Counted from the stretch's first letter, positions 1 to 8,884 are shown. The stretch: DNA of 13,784 nt from Cochliopodium minus (GCA_024220525.1 JAMYWO010000071.1:113348-127131); one strand, 5' to 3'. Numbers and translations are program-made. Notes: generated by a model not told the origin, from the letters alone.

Positions 1-1
1 C

Positions 2-67
2 TTTTCGTTTTGTTCTTTGGTAGCAACGAGGTATCCAGCAAGGAAGAGGATCTTGGAGAGGCAATAA
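2..67 (+). other. Possible 3' end of an unidentified coding exon
   Basis: The first ~65 bases are visibly richer in G and C than the ~450 bases that follow, which is the contrast seen between exons and non-coding DNA elsewhere in this window. In frame 2 they encode 21 codons ending ...YPARKRILERQ and a TAA at 65-67. Frame 1 (stop at 85-87) and two reverse frames are also open, so neither strand nor frame is secure. I recognise no family. It may be the tail of a gene that lies mostly outside the window. Confidence 0.2.
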
Positions 68-87
68 GTTTTCCAAAATTAATTTAG

Positions 88-560
88 TTTTTTATTTAAT
101 TTTTGAAAAATTTTATCTTTTTACCAAAACAAGATATTCATGTTTAACAAATGAAAAGAAATTTTCTATTGTTATCATAAAATTTTCAATTTTGAATATT
201 ATTTTTGATCAAAAGTTGAATCAAAAGAGATCTCTAAAAGTTTCATTAAACCATTAAAATTATAAAATTTTGTTTGAAAGTAAACTATCAGGAACTTAAG
301 TTATAGTTATCATGGAGTGTTTGTTGGATTGGAAGATGTATTGGATTGGAGGTGATCAGTAAATAATTTTCATTTTGATTGAGTTAACTTTTTCAATCTT
401 TTTTTGGGTTTCTTTGAATTGATTTTTATTAACTTCTTGTTTCTAATTTTCAATTGTTCATTTATTTGTTTAGACTGTCAAGATCTCTTATTTGTTTAAA
501 TGTTAATTGGAAGCTCTTATTTTTTGATGACATCTATTTAAAATTGATGAGAAAAAAAAA
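88..560. other. Non-coding AT-rich region upstream of the glycosyltransferase gene
   Basis: No gene is supported here. The stretch is very AT-rich and presumably holds the promoter and 5' UTR of the gene starting at 561. The only notable island is 312-362: a 16-codon ATG-to-TAA reading frame containing two near copies of the short word TTGGATTGGA. It ends in a plausible splice donor (GGTGATCAGT), so it could be a 5' UTR exon. A short out-of-frame upstream ATG at 547 overlaps the start at 561. Confidence 0.4.
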
Positions 561-2496
561 ATGAAGAGATTCTTTCACAAGAAGAATTTTTATTCGAAAT
601 TATCAAAGCATTCTAATGATTACTCAACTAATGTTGTATTTGTTGCAAGGTATCAAATATAATTGTATTTCTAAAACGAATTTTAATAAAAATAGAAATT
701 GGGCAGAATATAAAAGTAATATAAAGAGGATAAAATGAATATGAATCAATTTCATCACAAATTATAATTAAATAGGAAGTGCTGCTGGATTCAGAATACA
801 AAGTAAATAACAAAATTAGAAACAATATAAAAATATAATCCTTCAATAAAAGGCTTCATTGATATATTCATGAACAAGAAATGGAAAATAAAATTCATAT
901 CAAACAACAACGAGAATGATGCATCAAAAGAATTGAATAAAATGGGAATTGAAACGATATCATGTTCACCAAATCACGAAGACATGAAAATACACTCCTC
1001 CAATTTAAATGAAAAAGACATAGTAATATTTGATACCATGGTATAATACTAAATGAACGTATCGAAACAATTATCATCTAAATTTTAATTAGGTATGTGA
1101 AGAAATGTATTCACATTGGTTTTTTCAAAATAGTCCCAACTGCATGAGAATATTAGATACACAAGTAATCTCCTTTATAATCAATAAATATTTTTAAATC
1201 GAATCTTTTTTTCATTTTTTTCAAAGGATCTTCATTTCATAAGAAAGTGGAGAGAAAAAGAGTCCAAAAAAGAAACGGATATAGTTAAAATAAAAAATGA
1301 AATTGATACACTTGGTAAATTTTTTTTTTTTCCTCATTATTCATATTTTTTTTTTCATTCACTCCCTAGATTTCTCATCTTTTGGAGATGATATTATAAG
1401 AGAGGTTGCTTGTATGCATAGATCAGATTTGGTGTTTGTAGTTTCATCATTTGAGAAGGAATATCTGAAGAATAGATTGGGAATGGATCACCAAAAAGTC
1501 TTTCTTTCTCCTTTTTATTACAAACTCAATGAAGAAACTAACAATGGATTTAAAGATAGAAAAAATATCATTTTTTTGGGAGGATTTAGGTTAGTTTAAA
1601 AAAATTTATTTTATTAAATAAACGATTTATTTATTATAATTTAGACACAAACCTAATAGAGATGCTATTGAATGGATAAAAAGATTCTGGCCAAAACTAA
1701 AAACGAAATTACCCAAAGATGTTTGTATTGATATTTATGGAGCAGGTATTAAAAAATAAATTATTTATTTTCAAATATTTCTTTTTAATATTTGCATTTA
1801 AAGATCCAACTCCATCTGATTATATCACTAATTGTGAAAGATTAAGAGTAAAGGGACCTGTAGACGATCACTTGAAATTACTTTCTAAATACAGAATAAA
1901 CTTTGCTCCTTTGCGTTTTGGGTAATGAAATATATATCCTAATTCTATAACAATAAACCAAGTTTTTTTTTTTTCTTACAGAGGAGGTATCAAAGGAAAA
2001 ATATCCGATGGATGGTAGATTTTCACATCATAGTTTTTCTTGTTAAAAAATTACTTTTTTTATCTTAAAGGTTCACTAACACAGTTTGTGTATCAACTTG
2101 TATTGGATGTAACAATCTTTTTCTTTTTCTTTTTTTTATCATCTTTTTTTACAAATATAAGCTGAAGGAATGACCATCAAAGAAGGTGATAAAGAAATTT
2201 TTGGTGGGATCATCGCAAACAACGAAAACGAAATTATAGAAAATATGCCTCTATTATACTCCAACGAAGATCTTTGGAACGAAAAAGCAAAAGATGGGAA
2301 ACTCATTTTAAGTTCTTTGTTTGATTTCGGAAAGAATTCAGACAGTCTTATTTCCTTTATTGAAAATTCTCAAAATAATTTTTTGAATGTGAGGAAAAAC
2401 AATCTATTTGGCAACATTTTGTGGTATTCTTCCAATAGATGCACCCAAATGTTTTCAAAGTACATCCAATTAAAAGAAGAAAAAAGATCTCTTTGA
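561..2496 (+). CDS. Glycosyltransferase of GT-B fold (Glyco_trans_1_4-like), 12 exons
   Basis: Predicted sugar transferase of 442 aa using a nucleotide-sugar donor; the acceptor is unknown. Exons, all with consistent phases: 561-649, 696-715, 776-802, 853-1040, 1093-1164, 1227-1314, 1370-1589, 1645-1745, 1804-1921, 1982-2014, 2071-2108, 2162-2496. The acceptor-side domain opens with VVFVARNWAEYKRSAAGFR (24-43), and RILDTQDLHFIR (127-138) is a motif I know from bacterial-type glycosyltransferases annotated in this family. The donor-side Rossmann domain starts at NIIFLGGFRHKPN (227-239). The donor-binding segment FAPLRFGGGIKGKISDGW lies just before the GSEGM signature (331-335). No signal peptide or membrane segment is evident, so a cytosolic or peripheral enzyme is likely. 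The ATG at 561 follows an A-rich run and is the first in frame. All 11 introns are 46-62 nt. The fold is a confident call; the substrate is not. Confidence 0.85.
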
Positions 2497-2720
2497 AATG
2501 TTCGTTTAGATGATAAATACCAACAAATATTCTGTTAAATTTGTCCAAGGATTTTTTTTTTATTTTTTTTTTGATTTTTTTTTTATATTTTATTTTATGA
2601 TTATTAAAAAATAAAACAATTACAACTTTTTTTTTGGAAATTTTTTAATTATTCAGTATTTTTTTTAATGAATTGATTTCGTTGTATTTATAAAAAAAAT
2701 TTAACGATAAAAAAAAAAAA
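2497..2720. promoter_or_regulatory. Intergenic spacer: glycosyltransferase 3' end and NLR-like gene promoter
   Basis: This is 224 bp of almost pure A/T between two co-directional genes, with long T runs and AATAAA-type words near 2600-2615 that could serve polyadenylation of the upstream transcript. An A-rich run directly precedes the ATG at 2721, as it does at 561. No distinct promoter box can be defended. Confidence 0.35.
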
Positions 2721-5700
2721 ATGATGGAGGAGATAGAAATAAACACCAAGGATAAATTGAATGGATTCATTGAGAATTTGAATTTGTTGTTGGATGATAA
2801 AGAAAGACTCAAAAGAATTTTGTTGGATCAAGATATTCGAACATTCGCACTATTGATCAAATCCAAAAAGTTTCTACCAAATGTAATCAAACAAAAGAAC
2901 ATATTGGAGGCTATCAATCAAGCTATCAAGAAAGAGGTACAAAAATTTTTCATTCAAATTTTGGCAGTTATTTTTAAAAATTTTAGGAGAATATTGAAAT
3001 TAATAAACAACACTTACTTGAGGATGGAGAGGTAATTCATAATTAAGATATAATTTCTCAATTATTATAATTACAAATATATAAAGGATAAGCACGACTT
3101 TATATCGATTGGAGATTCAGATGATTCGACATTAGATACTGCATCTGATGGATATACGGAAGAGGATTTGAAACAAGTGGAAGCCTTTACAGAAAAGGAA
3201 AAACCAAAAGAATATGTAAATTCCTTCAAAATAATCAATCTATCTTTTTAAAATCCTGATTATCGTTTTAAATTTAACTTATCAGATTTTAATAAAATTT
3301 AAAACCGTTATAATTTTGGTCCACTTATGAAACATTTTAAAAAATTTTAATTTAATATAAATGATAAAAAAAAACCTGAAAAAATAAATAAAAATCAATC
3401 TATAATGTTATTAAAACCCTGCTTAACCTAAAATAAAATTAAATATTTTTTAGTCTTTTATGAGTAGTTTACAAATTCCAGAAGACGAAGAATCAGATTT
3501 CGTACCAACAAAAAGAACGAAAACAAACACATCTCCAGCATACTACAGTGGAGTGTATGTAGTCATAGTGGGGATAAACAATTATGATGAAGATCCACAA
3601 AAAGGAGCAGCGAATGATGCAAAAAGAATGAAAGAACTGTATGAAAGCAAAAACTATACTATTTTTGCTTATCTTTTGGAAGAACAAGCGACCAAAAAGG
3701 AGATTCTCCAAACTTTCGACAATTTGGCCAACTCCATAAAAAGCAAAGGGAAAAAAAGCTTGGTAATCTTCCACTTTTCAGGTCAAGGAGTTTATGAGAG
3801 AAAGAAAAGACAGGAAATTTTCCATCTTTCTTTCTTTAACGGAGAGAATATCCAAATAGAAGAGGAGTTGAGAGTAAAGCTGGAGGAACTTGAGTGCAAC
3901 GTGTTGTGCGTCTTGGATTGTTTCTTCGTGGGAGGAGTTTACAACGAATTGGAGAGATTCAAACTTCCTTCCGAGAAAATTGTGGTCAGCTCCGAAAACA
4001 AAGGCATCTTCGTTCTCATCAATGCATTAGCCGATACAAGAGAGAGGGAAATACAAGGTAAACATGTGGGAATTTTGACGCACTACGTGGACAATTGTCT
4101 TTCAAACAACAGCGAAATGTCTTTGTTTTCTCAGTCTTCACAAAACAATCTCGTTAAAAATCGCTCCAAAGAAATTTCTTTGAGCAATGTTGTCACTGCC
4201 ACAGAAATCGCTGAGACCATCGAAAACTTAGCTAACAAGGCTGGAGACAAAGATCTCGCTGTCAAATTGTTTTCTCTCAATGAAAAATTCTCACCTGTCG
4301 GCATGCCTCTTTTGTCGGATCACATTGATAATTACCTTTTGGCAAAACAAGAAACCCAATCTTCCATAACAGAAACATCATCCAAAAAATTCACAGGTAA
4401 TTTTCCTTTTTTTTTTGTTTTTATTTTTTATTGAAAATTGTAAAATTATTTTTAATTATTTCATTTATATAATTTGTTTATTTTTAAATTAAATAATTTT
4501 TTTGTACTTTTTATTTCTATTATTCAATCTTTTAGGGACTCCCATTCCTGACGAATTTAGGGATGCCATCAACATTTTCAACAGAGGAATTCCCATGCTC
4601 CAATCATTCGGAGCGGAAGAAGTGATCCACTACAACACCAAATTCATCAAAGAAAGTAAAAGCGGCAAAGCAGTAGACATGAAAGACATCTTCGAAGTTC
4701 TCAAACAAAACAACAACGAAGAGAACAAAGTAAAGTTGTTACTGAGAGGAAAAAGATTCGTTGGAAAAACCACTCTTTGTAAATTATTGACCAAGTTGCA
4801 TTCCGACAAGAAAATATGGAAGGATGAGTACATGATCACCTTCTATGTTTCTTTCCGTGACTTTTACTCTTTTTATAAGAACGATCAGAAGGACATTTAT
4901 TCTTACATTTATAACCACATCTACCTTTTGGTCAAGAAGCAGGAAGAGGACAAGAAAGTCGTCATCCAGTCCAGTTTCTGCGAAATTTTCAGAAAGCTGA
5001 ATGAAGAGGGCAAAATTTTCGTCATTTTTGATGATTTCGATCAAAAAAACATTTCTTCTTCTCATCAAAGTAAAAACGAAGAAGCCAAACATTACATTTT
5101 GAAGAAATCAGGCTTGAATAAACTTTTGATTTGCACTTCCTCATTAAATGATAATATTCAAAGTTTTGAAGGGTTCACCCAAATAGAGTTGCTTGGGTTC
5201 GATGAGATGGGAAGATCTGGCTTCATTGAATTTTTCTTTGGCAATAAAAAAAAGTCGAAAGAAAATTTCATCAATTTCATCAAACTTTCTCCTTACAACT
5301 CTTTCTCATTGAACCCCCTCAATCTGGTCATTTTGTGTCACATCTTTGAAAATACGAACGATGTCAGTTTCGTCAAAAAAAACATCAAAATGGGCGACTT
5401 TTTGGAGCTGTACACTTCCTTTTTGATTGGCGAAGAGTTTTCTTTCAAAGAAAACGTCATCAAACAAATCTCCAAGAAAGAAATCATTTCCACTCTCTCC
5501 AATATTTTCTCCTGTCTTGCTTTTTACTGCAAATACAAGAACATCACCCATTTCTCAGAAAAAATCATCAAATTCATGTGTCAAAAGCACAAACACGTCG
5601 AAAACATTGAATTTTTCGATTCCCACATGGAAAATAAAATCTCTTTTGCTTCCAGTAACTTTCCTCTTTTTAGATTGGCTGTTGATTGTGGTATTTTGGG

Positions 5701-6592
5701 GAGAGGTGAACATGGTCATTACTTCAAGGAGTCTTCTCTCATTGATTTTTTCTTTTACAAATTTTTGGCTGGAAAGTTGGTTGAGAATAACATCAATTTC
5801 ATTCAATTTGTTGACGATAATCTTTCTTTTTTTTATCTTCCTTTTCTGTTTTACCATTTGAGAAACAATTCTTTCCAATTGAAAATTTTCTACGAAAAAT
5901 CTTTTTTGAGCAAATCCCTCTCCTCTTCTAACACTATTCATTCTTTTTCTTTTCAAACTTTATCTTCTTGTATTGTCGAATCTTTCAATCCCGAAGAAAA
6001 AACAACAATTGAAAATACTGTAAAAATTCACGAAAAAAATCAACCAAAGAGTAATGACATAATTCTCCTCTTACTAAAATCTTTCGAATTTGAATCTTTA
6101 TTTAAAATTTACGAAGAGATTGACATCAATCAACTCTTTGATATTATTTTTGATTTAAAAATGGAGAACAAAAAAGATAACACTTATGGAAAGACGATCT
6201 TTCATCACATCTGCCAAAACCCTTCCATCAACTATCATCTTTTGAAATATCTCTCAAAAAAACAAAAGTTGGAGCTTCTCAAACAAAAAGATCAATCCAA
6301 CAAAACCTCTTATCATTATTTATTAGAAAATACAAACAATCCTTTCTCCATCTTGCAATTTTGTAAAGAAAATAAAATCAATTTAAATTTGGAAGATAAT
6401 GAAGAGAATACACCCTTTCACTGCTTTTTTCAAAACAACTGCAACATTCTCACTCCCATAATCATCAACTATATCAAATCTAATTTTAATTTTAATGATT
6501 ACAAATCTGATCCTTTCACCTTTCTTCCTCCTTCCAAACAACAACAATTTAAATTTTTTTTGGAAATGTCAAAATTAAATTTGAATTATTGA
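2721..6592 (+). CDS. NLR-like protein: helical N-terminus, pseudo-caspase, NACHT NTPase, ankyrin-like repeats
   Basis: Model of 1129 aa from exons 2721-2936, 2987-3031, 3087-3215, 3454-4396 and 4536-6592; all phases join. Residues 1-87 are charged and helical; 88-130 are acidic. The caspase/metacaspase p20-like domain (~163-350) opens with VVIVGINNYDEDP and GAANDAKRM, but SGHG has become SGQG (Gln241) and the D-x-C nucleophile site reads LDCFFVGG (Phe287), so protease activity is unlikely. The NACHT domain has Walker A GKRFVGKTT (516-524), Walker B VIFDDFD (607-613), a sensor-like LLICTSS (641-647), PLNLVILCHIF (705-715) and an NLR-type winged-helix end, YFKESSLIDFFFYKFLA (840-856). Degenerate ankyrin-like units start near 995, 1033, 1068 and 1103. 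Expected role: nucleotide-gated sensor/scaffold, with the repeats as ligand sensor. Uncertain point: the 238-nt intron 3216-3453 could instead separate two genes, the second starting at the ATG at 3460. Confidence 0.75.
3216..3453 (+). other. Long intron (or possible gene boundary) before the pseudo-caspase exon
   Basis: GT...TTTTTTAG with phase 0 on both sides. At 238 nt it is longer than the two upstream introns of this gene (50 and 55 nt) and T/A-rich. The codons TCT TTT directly before the ATG at 3460 are open and in frame with the acceptor, which supports splicing. Without splicing, the upstream frame stops within 40 bases. If this is instead an intergenic promoter, the upstream exons are a separate small gene of about 140 aa. 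Confidence 0.5.
4397..4535 (+). other. Intron joining pseudo-caspase and NACHT exons
   Basis: 139 nt, GTAATT...TTTTAG. The G at 4396 plus GG at 4536-4537 completes a Gly codon (residue 445), so the two large exons join in frame. The interior is T-rich with no conserved coding. This junction makes the protease-like and NTPase domains one polypeptide, so it is the main splice to verify by transcript data. Confidence 0.8.
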
Positions 6593-6631
6593 AGAAATAA
6601 AAAATAATAAAAAATTAAAAAAAAATAAATT
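6593..6631. terminator. 39-bp convergent intergenic spacer with A/T-rich polyadenylation words
   Basis: The NLR-like gene stops with TGA at 6590-6592, and the oppositely oriented F-box/SPRY gene stops at 6632-6634. The spacer is nearly all A with several AATAAA words on the plus strand. TTTTATTTTT follows across the minus-strand stop. The two transcripts must overlap at their 3' ends or end within this spacer. Confidence 0.5.
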
Positions 6632-7701
6632 TTATTTTTCAATATAAGAACACCATTTAGAAGAGAAAAAGATTTTATCGTAAACAGTCACAACAGGAAA
6701 CAACTTTTCTTTCTTGCCAAACGAACAATCACAAGAACTAAAAAATTCTTCTTTCCCTCCCTTGATGATGAAAGCTTTCAACTTAAAAGTGTCGCCATTT
6801 AAATAAAATTTGACAACATCACCAATATTCAAAGGGAAACCTAATTTCGTCGAAACCTTTAATAAATTAAAGATTAAAAAAATGAAAACAAGTTTTATTG
6901 GTAAAAGATTACATGATCCCATTTTTCTCCTCTTAAGTTGGAAGAATAAAAGTTAAATCCTCTTGTCTCCTTTCTGTTAGTCTCATCTCCATAGGCCAAG
7001 TTATAGTTTCCAAATTTATATCGAGCTGTTGTAACTCCTTTTAAAAAAAAAAATTTAACAATAATTTTGAAAAAAAAAATTAAACAACCTGCGTCCATGT
7101 ACATAGTAGATTTGCTCTTTTTATTTTTATTTTTATTTTAATTTTAATTTTATTTTGGAAGAAAAAATAAAATTTCAAAAAGTTGTTACAGAATTTTCAA
7201 GCAGTTTTATTTCCCAACAATAATTTTTCCCAGGTTTTAATTGAACATTACTTAAAATCGTTTTATGTCCATAATCAAGTCTTTTGACGGTATTGTCCTT
7301 AATTTCAAAATGTTCCAACTCACCAACACCCTTCTTAAAAACTCCGCTCAGTAAATTTTTGTATTCTTCTTTATAGCTCTCAATATTTTGATCCAAGATG
7401 CAATCTTTAAAATCTCTTTCAAATAATCTCTTCCATACTTTCAAAAATAAGAAAATAAATATTAAAATTTCTTAAATTTCAAGTATAATAGAGATAATGA
7501 TATGGAAGGATAGGATATTAGGTTTTATTTGATAAAATTGATGTCATAAAAAATTAAAGAGTTTATTTTCTTTTCAAACTTACAAGATTCATTTGAAAAG
7601 ATTTTCCAATTTGATTTGGATGATAAACAAAAATTCAAGATATCTTTGGAACGATTGAAACTGAGAATCAAAATTTTAATAACCAAAGGAATTGCCTCCA
7701 T
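6632..7701 (-). CDS. F-box/SPRY domain protein, candidate SCF substrate receptor
   Basis: Predicted cytosolic or nuclear adaptor of 247 aa that would bind Skp1 through its F-box and substrate through SPRY. Exons in transcript order on the minus strand: 7701-7584, 7437-7190, 7116-7089, 7037-6913, 6856-6632. The F-box (~4-50) reads IPLVIKILILSF, then DILNFCLSSKSNWKIF, and ends LWKRLFERDF, the usual closing pattern. The SPRY/B30.2-like domain (~85-247) has CWEIKLLENS, then GVTTARYKFGNYNLAYGDE, WDHVSTKLGFPLNIGDVV and a final LFPVVTVYD strand. Exon 3 is only 28 nt; without it the SPRY frame breaks. Start chosen as the only ATG opening the F-box. Domain order matches F-box/SPRY proteins such as FBXO45, but orthology is not claimed. 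It is the first of three tandem ubiquitin-pathway genes on this strand. Confidence 0.8.
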
Positions 7702-7752
7702 TTTTTTATTATTACATCACAAAAAAACACTCTTTAAAAAATCAAACATATC

Positions 7753-7766
7753 ACTCACATGTGAGT
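7753..7766. promoter_or_regulatory. Perfect 14-bp palindrome upstream of the F-box/SPRY gene
   Basis: ACTCACATGTGAGT is its own reverse complement. It lies 52 bp upstream of the F-box/SPRY ATG and just past the E2 gene's stop codon, so it falls in the promoter of one and the 3' flank of the other. The core CACATGTG contains E-box-like CANNTG. A binding site for a homodimeric factor is an inference. Confidence 0.4.
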
Positions 7767-7772
7767 TCTTAA

Positions 7773-8884
7773 TCAAGTATCATTTATAACAAGATCCAAA
7801 ATGATTAAACATATAGGCTTGGGTAATTTAAAAGTGCGAGATTTAGACCAATTTACAAAAAGAAAGAAAGAAAAAACCATTTTTTTGGTATCCTCATCAA
7901 AGGATGGGTGATTTTGAATGTTCCATCTTAACACGCATGGAAATGTAAATTTCAGTTCGGAGATGAAGCCTCCCATCATTGTGCGTTTCACCAAATCAAG
8001 ATAAGCTTGTTTATTATCGAGATAGAATCGTCCTGCTTGGATGTTGGGCTCGAGATCTTTGTTGGGATGGGTATCGTATGGATTTATCTCTATCATCAGA
8101 AATAACAAGGCCATAATCAATTCATTGAGAGTATAAATGGGCTTCCAATCATCCAATATATTCACTAGAATTAAAATATAAAGAGATTTCTTAAATTATC
8201 TTTCATTTCAACAATTAATGTGATATAATAATGTGGAGGTTTGTATTTAATCAATTTATTGGAAACTATTCTCCGATTTCAAATATATACTAAAAAAAAT
8301 CGATATTCTTTAGATATATTCCTCATATTTGATTGAAAATTAACTATATGATTTAATGGAAACTGTGATCGATTTGCCTTTAAAATTTGATATTTTTTTA
8401 AATATATGAAATGGATAGATTCAATTTTGAATAGGATGTTATCTATGATTGAACGAAATTATAAATTAATTTCTCATTATTTACAGCTTATATTCCCATT
8501 CAATGTGATATTTGGATGGTATATTGGAGTCATAAGATGAACTTTGGGTGAATCATGTGGATATGAATCAGGTATCTTGACCTCAAAAACATATTTACCA
8601 CCTTCATAAGGACCCTCATATGGCCTCAGTATCACTACAAACCTTGATTTATCATTTTCATCGATAAACTGATACACAAAAAAGATATAATGGTATTATT
8701 TTATTTTATTTGTTTAATTTACTTTCAATTGTGCTCCCTTTATTGGGTTATATTCATTTAAATCCGATTCCAATTTTTCTTGCATACATTTTTTTTGCAT
8801 CAACAATTTCTCTTCATCTACAAATTTAATACCACAAAGTTTATTCTCTTTTTTCTCTTCATTTATGTTTTTCAATTTTTTCAT
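7773..8884 (-). CDS. Ubc12/UBE2M-like E2 with catalytic Cys replaced by Ser
   Basis: Relative of the NEDD8-conjugating E2, 245 aa, from exons (transcript order) 8884-8723, 8668-8485, 8164-7773. Evidence for the Ubc12 type: the N-terminal peptide MKKLKNINEEKKE resembles the E1-docking tail (yeast Ubc12 begins MLKLRQ); the core has SYPHDSPKV, YHPN (104-107) and LNILDDWKP; it ends VKRTMMGGFIS, matching the family's SMRGGYI. The active-site segment reads GNISLNIL where Ubc12 has GNVCLNIL, so residue 115 is Ser. The codon AGC sits one base before the splice donor, and neither the GT nor a GC donor option restores Cys. A serine E2 could at most hold its modifier as an oxyester, so it may act as a pseudo-E2. 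Residues 192-245 extend past the usual end. Start chosen because upstream in-frame sequence has no ATG. A complete reading frame argues against a decayed pseudogene. Confidence 0.8.
8165..8484 (-). other. 320-nt intron interrupting the E2 active-site segment
   Basis: This is the longest intron in the minus-strand genes: donor GTAAATAATG right after the Ser115 codon plus one base, acceptor TTCTAG. It is AT-rich with no open frame of note and no recognisable RNA gene. Retaining it would truncate the protein within three codons of Ser115 (reading Ser-Cys-Lys-stop). Confidence 0.75.

Noticed and set aside
628-1077. Minus-strand hydrophobic open frames opposite the glycosyltransferase 5' exons
   Set aside because: Hydrophobicity comes from the antisense of A-rich DNA; the plus strand gives a continuous glycosyltransferase with correct splice sites.
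3892-3930. Cys286 in LDCFFVGG as a preserved nucleophile
   Set aside because: In the D-x-C-x-S-G pattern the nucleophile is the third residue, here Phe287. Many homologues carry a non-catalytic Cys at the second position.
4630-5956. Several minus-strand open frames opposite the NACHT exon (4630-4839, 4784-5092, 5306-5551, 5555-5956) and a plus-strand frame at 5427-5861
   Set aside because: They are shadows of the real coding frame; their sequences show no domain motifs while the opposite or overlapping frame holds the NACHT signatures.
8165-8484. tRNA or other structured RNA in the long E2 intron and in the 10088-10607 spacer
   Set aside because: No cloverleaf, A/B box or strong stem of adequate GC content could be found by eye.
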